Of a stretch of DNA of 28,537 nucleotides, positions 23,311-28,537 are shown in pieces. The stretch's first letter is position 1. Every line of letters begins with the position of its first letter. The notes under the pieces are model-generated. The model had not been told where the DNA came from and ran no database searches. It saw nothing but the letters and a program-made list of their open reading frames with translations. The DNA comes from UCB3 sp964415605. Its GTDB lineage: Bacteria > Chloroflexota > Anaerolineae > Epilineales > Epilineaceae. Position numbers and translations under genes: made by a program. The stretch spans positions 1 to 28,537 of the forward strand of contig CAYQBA010000038.1 of the NCBI GenBank assembly GCA_964415605.1, given 5' to 3'.

Positions 23311-25287
23311 GTGATCCTCGCCACCATCGTCCTGAACTGGAACCGGCGCGACGACACGCTGGCCTGCCTGAAGTCGCTGGCGGCCCAGCATCTCCCGCCC
23401 GGCGCGGCGCAGCGCCTGCTCGTCGTCGACAACGGCTCCACCGACGGGTCGGTCGCGGCCATCCGGTCGGTGTTCCCGGACGTCGACGTGCTGGCGCTCC
23501 CGCGCAACGTCGGCTACGCCGCCGGCGTCAACGCCGGCGTGCGGCGCGTGCTGGCCGGGGGCGCCGATTGGACGCTCCTGGTCAACAACGATACCGTCGC
23601 GGCGCCCGGCCTCGCGGCACGCCTGATCGAAGCGACGGGCGACCCACGCGTCGGGCTCGTCGCCCCGACGGTGTACTATCACGACGACCCGGACAGCGTG
23701 TGGCCGTCGGCCGGGTGGCGCCGCCGTTTGACGCTGGCGGCGTTCGACACCACCGCCCATCCGCCGTCCGAGGCGCCCTACGACGTCGACTGGGCCACCG
23801 GCTGCTGCCTCTTGGTGCGGCGCGCCGTGTGGGCGTCGGTCGGGCCGCTGGACGAGCGTTTCGCGGTGTACTTCGAGGATCACGACTTCTGCCTGCGCGC
23901 CAAGGCCGCGGGATGGCGCATCCTGCACGTGCCGCGCGCCCGCATCAACCACCGCGTGGCCCGCTCGACCGGCGCCGGGAGCCCGCGGCAGATGTACCTC
24001 ATGGCCCGCAGCAGCGTGCCGTACTACCTCAAGCACACCCGAGGCGCCGCGTGGCGCGCGCTCATCATCGCCTACCGGCTGGGGAGCCTGGCCCGCACGC
24101 TGGCGACCCAGCTCGCCGCCGGCCGCCGCGACGTGGCGCTCGCGTATCTCGACGGCCTGCGCGACGGCCTGGCCGACGTCCGGCGCGCGGGCCTCAGCCG
24201 CACGGAGGATGCCATGACCACGACGACCAGGGCGCCCGCCGAGACGCCGGGCGCGCCGCTCGGGTCGACGCCTGGGACGCCGACCGCGCCCGCGACAGCG
24301 CCCCCGCTGGCACTGGCGCCGCCCGGCCCCTCGCTCGCCGCGTCCAGCCCGGTTCGCCCCGGCGCGCCGCTGTCGCGCGCCGACCTGTTGGCGTATCTGC
24401 GGCAGGTTCGGATCCTCGAGGACCCCATCGACGGTCGGGCGTTGCTCGACGCGACCAAGGAGATCGAGGAGTACGTGTGGCTGCACGCGCGCTCGGCCGA
24501 GCTGTCGCTGCGAATGCTCGCCCGGCACCTGCCCGCCGGCCGCCGGCTGCGGGTGCTGGAGCTGGGCGGCGCGCCGTACTTCTTCAGCGCGCTGATGTGC
24601 CGGGCGTTCGACGTCGATCTGACCGCCGCCAACGTCCAGGCGGCGGCCTGGCCGGGCGAGGCCGGGACGGTCGAGGGCGGCGAGGTCGTGCTGGCCGTGC
24701 CGGGCGGGCGGCTGGCGATCGACGTGCGGGTGTTCAACATCGAGAAGGATCCCTTCCCGTTCGACGACGGCGCGTTCGACGTCGTCCTGTGCATGGAGGT
24801 GCTCGAGCACCTGGCCTACTCGCCCAGCCACATGCTGGCCGAGAGCCATCGCGTGCTGCGGCCCGGCGGCCTGTTCTTCCTGACGGTGCCGAACTTCATC
24901 AACATCAAGCGCACCGTCAACATGCTGCTGAACCGCCCGACCGAGTACCCGTACTCGGGCTACGGCGTCTACGGCCGGCACGCGCGCGAGTTCGCGCCGT
25001 TCGAGGTCGCCCGGCTGTTCGAGGCGTGCCACTACCATGTGGCGGAGCTGCAGACCGCCAACGTGTGGCCGACGTTCCGGGACCACTGGTTCAAGGGCGT
25101 CGGCAACGCCGTGCTCAACGCCGTGTCCAGCCTGCCCGTGGGCTGGCTGGCCGCCAAGCGCGAGTACATCCTGTGCGCGGCGCACCCGCACGGCCAGGCG
25201 GTGGCGGCGTATCCCGAATGGCTGTACGCCCATCGCCACCTCTATCCCCTGCCGCCGCACGGCATCCCCAAAGTGCTGGACGGGTGA
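23311..25287 (+). CDS. Fusion of family 2 glycosyltransferase and SAM-dependent methyltransferase
   Basis: 658 residues. The first 230 or so form a rhamnosyltransferase-like GT2 domain: ATIVLNWNRRDDTLACLKSL, VVDNGSTDGS, LPRNVGYAAGVNAG, LLVNNDT (DxD-type), and WATGCCLLVRRAVW before FEDHDFCLRA. A helical segment follows to about 300. Then comes an Ala/Pro/Thr-rich linker (302-350). The rest is a methyltransferase with motif I RVLELGGAPYF, FDVVLCMEVLEHL and RVLRPGGLFFLTVP. The GTG start has GGGAG 5 nt upstream. The linker begins with an in-frame ATG (24214) that has its own strong ribosome site, so a free methyltransferase may also be made. The 3' end overlaps the flippase start by 4 nt (GTGA). 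Confidence 0.88.
   Translation: MILATIVLNWNRRDDTLACLKSLAAQHLPPGAAQRLLVVDNGSTDGSVAAIRSVFPDVDVLALPRNVGYAAGVNAGVRRVLAGGADWTLLVNNDTVAAPGLAARLIEATGDPRVGLVAPTVYYHDDPDSVWPSAGWRRRLTLAAFDTTAHPPSEAPYDVDWATGCCLLVRRAVWASVGPLDERFAVYFEDHDFCLRAKAAGWRILHVPRARINHRVARSTGAGSPRQMYLMARSSVPYYLKHTRGAAWRALIIAYRLGSLARTLATQLAAGRRDVALAYLDGLRDGLADVRRAGLSRTEDAMTTTTRAPAETPGAPLGSTPGTPTAPATAPPLALAPPGPSLAASSPVRPGAPLSRADLLAYLRQVRILEDPIDGRALLDATKEIEEYVWLHARSAELSLRMLARHLPAGRRLRVLELGGAPYFFSALMCRAFDVDLTAANVQAAAWPGEAGTVEGGEVVLAVPGGRLAIDVRVFNIEKDPFPFDDGAFDVVLCMEVLEHLAYSPSHMLAESHRVLRPGGLFFLTVPNFINIKRTVNMLLNRPTEYPYSGYGVYGRHAREFAPFEVARLFEACHYHVAELQTANVWPTFRDHWFKGVGNAVLNAVSSLPVGWLAAKREYILCAAHPHGQAVAAYPEWLYAHRHLYPLPPHGIPKVLDG
24204..24216 (+). 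promoter_or_regulatory. Internal ribosome-binding site and in-frame ATG
   Basis: GGAGG (24204-24208), 5-nt spacer ATGCC and ATG (24214), in the same frame as the larger fusion gene and exactly at the domain border. The same GGAGGATGCCATG arrangement starts the gene at 158 on the minus strand. It could allow separate translation of the methyltransferase part. Confidence 0.55.
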
Positions 25288-26393
25288 ACCGGGGCGGCGC
25301 GGATGGCGGCGACGTCCCCATCCCCGCACGGCGCCGGCGCTGGGGACGCGCCGTCGCGGCGGCGTTCGGCGTGGCCGTGGCCGCCTTCGTCGCGCATCGC
25401 GCGGCCGCGGATTGGCGAGCGCTGCCGCTGGCCGCGCTTGGCGTGTTCCGTTTCGACCCACGGCCGCTCGCGGCGGCGTGGCTGGTGCAGACCGCCGGCT
25501 GGCTGCTCGTGGTCGACACCTGGCGGCGCATGCTGTGGCCGGCCGGCGGCGACCTGCCGTTGGCCCGCCACAGCCGGGCGTATGCCCTCTCCAGCCTGGC
25601 ACAGGTGCTGCCGGGCAGCGTGTGGGCCCCGGCCAGCCGCGTCGCGCTGTACCGCCAGGAAGGCGTGCCGGGCCTGGCGGTGAGCACAGCGCTCGTCGTC
25701 GAGCTGGTGGTCCTGGGTCTGGCGGGGCTCGTCCTCTACGGTGCATGGACGCCGCTGGCGTACGGCCTGCCGCCGGCGTGGGCGCCCCTCTTGCTGCCGG
25801 TGGCGGCGCTGGCGCTGGTGCTGCTGCACCCGGCCGCGCTGCGCCGGATCGTCGAACGGACGGCGCACTGGCTGGGGCGCGCCGTGCCGGCGCCGGCCAT
25901 CGCCGGGCGCGACGTGGGCGTGTGGCTGCTGCGCGAGGTCGTGGTCCTCTCGCTCTCCGGCCTGGCCCTCTTCCTCGTGATGCGCGCCGTCGGCCCGGTG
26001 GCGCGGCTGGCCGACGCGATGAGCGTGGCGGGGCTGACGGTGGCGCTGGCGTGCTTGCTGGCGTGGCTGCCGGCGACCGCGCTGCTCAAGGACGGCGGGA
26101 TGGTCGTGCTGCTCACGCCGCTGTACCGCACGGCCGTGGCGGATACGAGCCAGGCGGCGGTCGTGGCGCTCGGGGTGACGGTGATGTGGCGCCTGTGGCT
26201 CCTGGCCGTGCAGCTGTCGTGGGCGGGGCTGGCGGTGGCATGGGCGCGGTCTGTCGCGCCGGCGGGCGTGGGCAGCGACGGCCGCGCGGGACCGCGGGTC
26301 TCCACCGGGCAGGGGGGCGCCGGGGCTGGCGACGATCGGCCCACGAACACGGAGGTGGAGGTCGATGAGCAAGCGCATGGTCGCACCCGATAG
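25284..26393 (+). CDS. Lysylphosphatidylglycerol-synthase-type integral membrane protein (UPF0104/flippase-like)
   Basis: 369 residues, strongly hydrophobic, with about seven or eight membrane segments (for example AVAAAFGVAVAAFVAHRA, LVVELVVLGLAGLVLYG, PLLLPVAALALVLL, LSLSGLALFLVMRAVG, AVVALGVTVMWRLWLLAV). The motif SLAQVLPGSVWAPASRVALYRQEG is the family signature region. Relatives carry or flip lipid-linked molecules, including in glycosylation systems. A hydrophilic Gly/Asp-rich tail follows. The GTG start overlaps the preceding stop as GTGA, and the last 29 nt overlap the next methyltransferase gene. This fits a surface-glycan or glycolipid operon. Confidence 0.82.
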   Translation: MNRGGADGGDVPIPARRRRWGRAVAAAFGVAVAAFVAHRAAADWRALPLAALGVFRFDPRPLAAAWLVQTAGWLLVVDTWRRMLWPAGGDLPLARHSRAYALSSLAQVLPGSVWAPASRVALYRQEGVPGLAVSTALVVELVVLGLAGLVLYGAWTPLAYGLPPAWAPLLLPVAALALVLLHPAALRRIVERTAHWLGRAVPAPAIAGRDVGVWLLREVVVLSLSGLALFLVMRAVGPVARLADAMSVAGLTVALACLLAWLPATALLKDGGMVVLLTPLYRTAVADTSQAAVVALGVTVMWRLWLLAVQLSWAGLAVAWARSVAPAGVGSDGRAGPRVSTGQGGAGAGDDRPTNTEVEVDEQAHGRTR

Positions 26394-27213
26394 CACCGGG
26401 ACCGCGACGGAACCGGACGTCGCGCGGCGTGCCGACGACCCGGACGCCACCGGCGGCGTCGCCCTCACGCGCGGGATGGTCGAGATCCGGCATGTGGCGG
26501 ACCGGACCGGGGCGCGGGCACGCTACGACGACCTGTACGCCGGACACGACATCGGGAACCTGGTGCGGCACTTCCGGCGGCTCCTGGACGTGGCGGGCGC
26601 GCAGCCCGGGGCGCGGCTCCTGGACGTGGCATGCGGCGAGGCCGGGCTGGTCCACGCGGCCGCGGCCATGGGCCTCGTCGCGCACGGCGTCGACCTCTCG
26701 CCGGTGGCGCTGCGGCTGGGCCGGCGGGGCCTCGCCGGCGGTGCGCTGGCGGTCGCCGACGGCGAGGCGTTGCCGTACCCCGACGCGAGCTTCGACATCG
26801 TGACGAACATCGGCAGCCTCGAGCACTACGACGACCCGGTGCGCGGCGCGGCCGAGATGGCCCGCGTGATGGCGCCGGGCGGGCGGGCGTGCATTCTGGT
26901 GCCGAACACGTTTGGGCTGCGCTGGAACGTGCTGCACGTCTGGCGCCACGGCGACGTCCACGACGACGGCCAGCCGCTGCAACGCTACGGCACACGCCTG
27001 CAATGGGCGCGCTTGCTGGCAGCCGGCGGCCTGGCGATCGACCGCGTGCTGGGCTGGGAGAAGCTCGACGACCTGCCGGCGGGGCCTGCCGAGTGGGTGG
27101 ACATGCTGCGCCACCCCAGCCGGTGGCTGATCCCGGTGGGGCGGTGGCTGCCGGTCGACATGGCCAGCATGCTGGTCTTCGTGTGCCACCGGATGGCGCG
27201 TGACGGGGGCTGA
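26365..27213 (+). CDS. Class I SAM-dependent methyltransferase
   Basis: 282 residues. The SAM-binding motifs are clear: ARLLDVACGEAGLV (motif I), AHGVDLSPVALRLGRRG (acidic end of strand 2), VADGEALPYPDASFDIVTNIGSLEHYDDP (motifs II/III) and RVMAPGGRACILVPN. The N-terminal 40 residues are polar and low in complexity. A strong GGAGG lies 9 nt before the ATG, with a 29-nt overlap onto the flippase gene. It probably methylates the sugar, lipid or peptide built by the operon. The C-terminus ends in a hydrophobic stretch (WLPVDMASMLVFVCHRMA) that may lie on the membrane. Confidence 0.88.
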   Translation: MSKRMVAPDSTGTATEPDVARRADDPDATGGVALTRGMVEIRHVADRTGARARYDDLYAGHDIGNLVRHFRRLLDVAGAQPGARLLDVACGEAGLVHAAAAMGLVAHGVDLSPVALRLGRRGLAGGALAVADGEALPYPDASFDIVTNIGSLEHYDDPVRGAAEMARVMAPGGRACILVPNTFGLRWNVLHVWRHGDVHDDGQPLQRYGTRLQWARLLAAGGLAIDRVLGWEKLDDLPAGPAEWVDMLRHPSRWLIPVGRWLPVDMASMLVFVCHRMARDGG

Positions 27214-27374
27214 CGGGGACCGACGGGCACGGGCGGGCGGGTTGACGCGGACCAACGGCAGCGGGCGGGGCCTGAGGGGAGCGGGGTGGGGTCGCTACGA
27301 CCATCGGACCATGGCCGCGCCACCGCACGGGCCGGCTCGGGGAGCGCCGGGCGGGTCGATACGACTTTCGGGGA

Positions 27375-27403
27375 TTGCATGGTCCCGGCCGGTCGGGCAT
27401 ACT
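27375..27403 (+). promoter_or_regulatory. Possible weak promoter of the TPR lipoprotein gene
   Basis: TTGCAT (27375-27380), a 17-bp spacer and CATACT (27398-27403), 3/6 and 4/6 matches to the consensus. It lies in the 262-bp gap after the methyltransferase and 72 nt before the ATG. The spacing is right but the boxes are weak. Confidence 0.3.
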
Positions 27404-27475
27404 GCTGCCGGCCGCGCGACCCGCGCGGCGGTCCCGGCGACCCGCGCCGCACGTTCATCCCAGGAGAGCCACGCC

Positions 27476-28435
27476 ATGCCCATCGCCCGCCAGACCGCCG
27501 CCGCCCGGACGCATGCCCGCCGCCTCGCCGGCATCGTCGGATCGCTCGTCATCGGCTGCGCCGCCATCGGCTGTGACCGGTTCATGGACCCGCACCAGCG
27601 CGGCGAGCAGGCCCTGGCGGCCGGCGACTACGCGGCGGCGCTGGCGGCCTTCAGCGAGGCCATCGCCTCGGGCGACCACGCGGCCGAGGCGTACACCAAC
27701 CGCGGCATCGCCAACGAGGCGCTCTACAACTTCGACGCGGCCATCGCCGACTACTCGCAAGCGCTCGATCTCTTCGGCCCCGACGCGGCCCAGCGCGCCG
27801 AGGTGCTGAACAACCGCGGCGTGGCCTACCTCGGCCTGCGCAAGCTCGACGAGGCGGTGGCCGACTTCGACGCCGCCATCGCGGCCCGGGCGGACTACGC
27901 CGAAGCCTACGCCAACCGCGGGCGCGCCTACAACGACCGCGAGGAGTACGACAAGGCGATCGCGGACTTCGACAAGGCGATCGAGCTCAACGATGCGCTG
28001 GCCCAGGCCTACGGCAACCGGGCCCTGGCTTACGAGAGCCAGGGCGACATCGACAGCGCCATTCCCGACTACACCAAGGCCATCGAGCTGAGCCACGACG
28101 CGCAGGCGTACTTCAACCGCGGCATGCTGCGCTACAGCCGCGGGTGTTTCAACCTGGCCTACCAGGACTTCTCGGAGGTGGTGGACCGCGTCGACCCGAA
28201 CGAGTACGTGTGGTACCAGGCCAGCTCGCAGAAGCAGTTCCTCGAGAACCGGCCCAAGGACGCCGACACGTGCATCGGGTCGGAACGCGACGCCGATATG
28301 GCGGCGGGCAGTGGCGCGGCTGCACCCACCGGGGGCGGCGAGGGCACGGCTGCGCCGGCAACGGGCGAGGGCACGCCGGATGACGGCACGGCGGACGGCG
28401 CGGGGAGCGGCACGGCGACCAGCGACGGGGGTTGA
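27476..28435 (+). CDS. TPR-repeat lipoprotein
   Basis: 319 residues. A basic, hydrophobic N-terminus (17-32) ends in lipobox-like VIGC (Cys28) or AIGC (Cys33), so the protein is likely lipid-anchored outside the cytoplasmic membrane. About six tetratricopeptide repeats follow, from residue 41 to about 240, with the usual A-x-x-x-F/Y and N-R-G-x-A pattern: AAAFSEAI-type helices, NNRGVAYLG, YANRGRAYN, GNRALAYES, FNRGMLRYS. The final 45 residues are a Gly/Ala/Thr/Asp low-complexity tail. Its role would be as a scaffold in the envelope. The ATG at 27476 has AGGAG 9 nt upstream; larger in-frame starts add only a non-conserved lead. It is not clearly part of the glycan operon. Confidence 0.88.
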   Translation: MPIARQTAAARTHARRLAGIVGSLVIGCAAIGCDRFMDPHQRGEQALAAGDYAAALAAFSEAIASGDHAAEAYTNRGIANEALYNFDAAIADYSQALDLFGPDAAQRAEVLNNRGVAYLGLRKLDEAVADFDAAIAARADYAEAYANRGRAYNDREEYDKAIADFDKAIELNDALAQAYGNRALAYESQGDIDSAIPDYTKAIELSHDAQAYFNRGMLRYSRGCFNLAYQDFSEVVDRVDPNEYVWYQASSQKQFLENRPKDADTCIGSERDADMAAGSGAAAPTGGGEGTAAPATGEGTPDDGTADGAGSGTATSDGG

Positions 28436-28537
28436 GGAGCATCCGGGCATGCTGGGGAGGCCGGGAATCGCAGGGCGGCCAGGCGCCGCAGAGGCGCGGA
28501 CAGAGGGGCTACGACCAAAGTAGTAGGCGGGAGGGCC

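Noticed and set aside
28436..28537. Tail of the window after the TPR gene
   Set aside because: About 100 bp with no hairpin, promoter or coding signal that I could support.

Overview
The window is about 28.5 kb of very GC-rich bacterial DNA, densely coded on both strands. The taxon is an inference. High GC, short -10 boxes placed directly in front of start codons, a giant NACHT-type gene pair and an envelope-glycan cluster fit a Chloroflexota genome best, but Actinomycetota or another high-GC phylum cannot be excluded. No rRNA, tRNA, insertion sequence, CRISPR array, integrase or reverse transcriptase was seen.

Layout. (a) 1-5695, mostly leftward: the start of a possible anti-sigma gene, an ECF sigma factor, a coupled pair encoding a signal-peptidase-like/nucleotidyltransferase fusion and an HPr-kinase-like ATPase, and a Tat-exported multicopper oxidase. 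(b) 6056-7960, rightward: a small unknown membrane protein and a secreted protein with a collagen-like repeat and a ricin-type C-terminal domain, ended by a 15-bp GC-rich hairpin. (c) 8396-16556, the centrepiece: two tandem paralogues of about 1,310 and 1,331 residues. Each carries a kinase/aminoglycoside-phosphotransferase-like domain, a NACHT-type NTPase and a C-terminal FGE-sulfatase (C-type-lectin-fold) domain. A convergent STAND ATPase with a winged-helix DNA-binding tail (16492-18018) overlaps the end of the second paralogue. (d) 18227-21301: a trans-sulfuration PLP enzyme coupled to an RluA/RluD-type pseudouridine synthase, then a family 2 glycosyltransferase. (e) 21279-21870, leftward: an AbrB-type/MazF-PemK-type toxin-antitoxin pair with its own promoter. 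(f) 22176-27213: a tight operon with a radical SAM/SPASM protein, a glycosyltransferase-methyltransferase fusion, an LPG-synthase-type membrane flippase and a second methyltransferase, probably for a surface glycan. (g) 27476-28435: a TPR lipoprotein.

Most interesting point. The twin kinase-NACHT-FGE proteins look like a biological-conflict (antiviral or self/non-self) module. The kinase and NTPase parts are nearly the same in both copies. The FGE domains differ, most of all in a segment of about 38 codons just before the end, where conserved edges enclose an almost unrelated interior. That is the position and form of the variable region of diversity-generating-retroelement targets, but no template repeat or reverse transcriptase lies in this window. 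The adjacent STAND/winged-helix gene could be the module's regulator. Function is inferred from domain architecture only.
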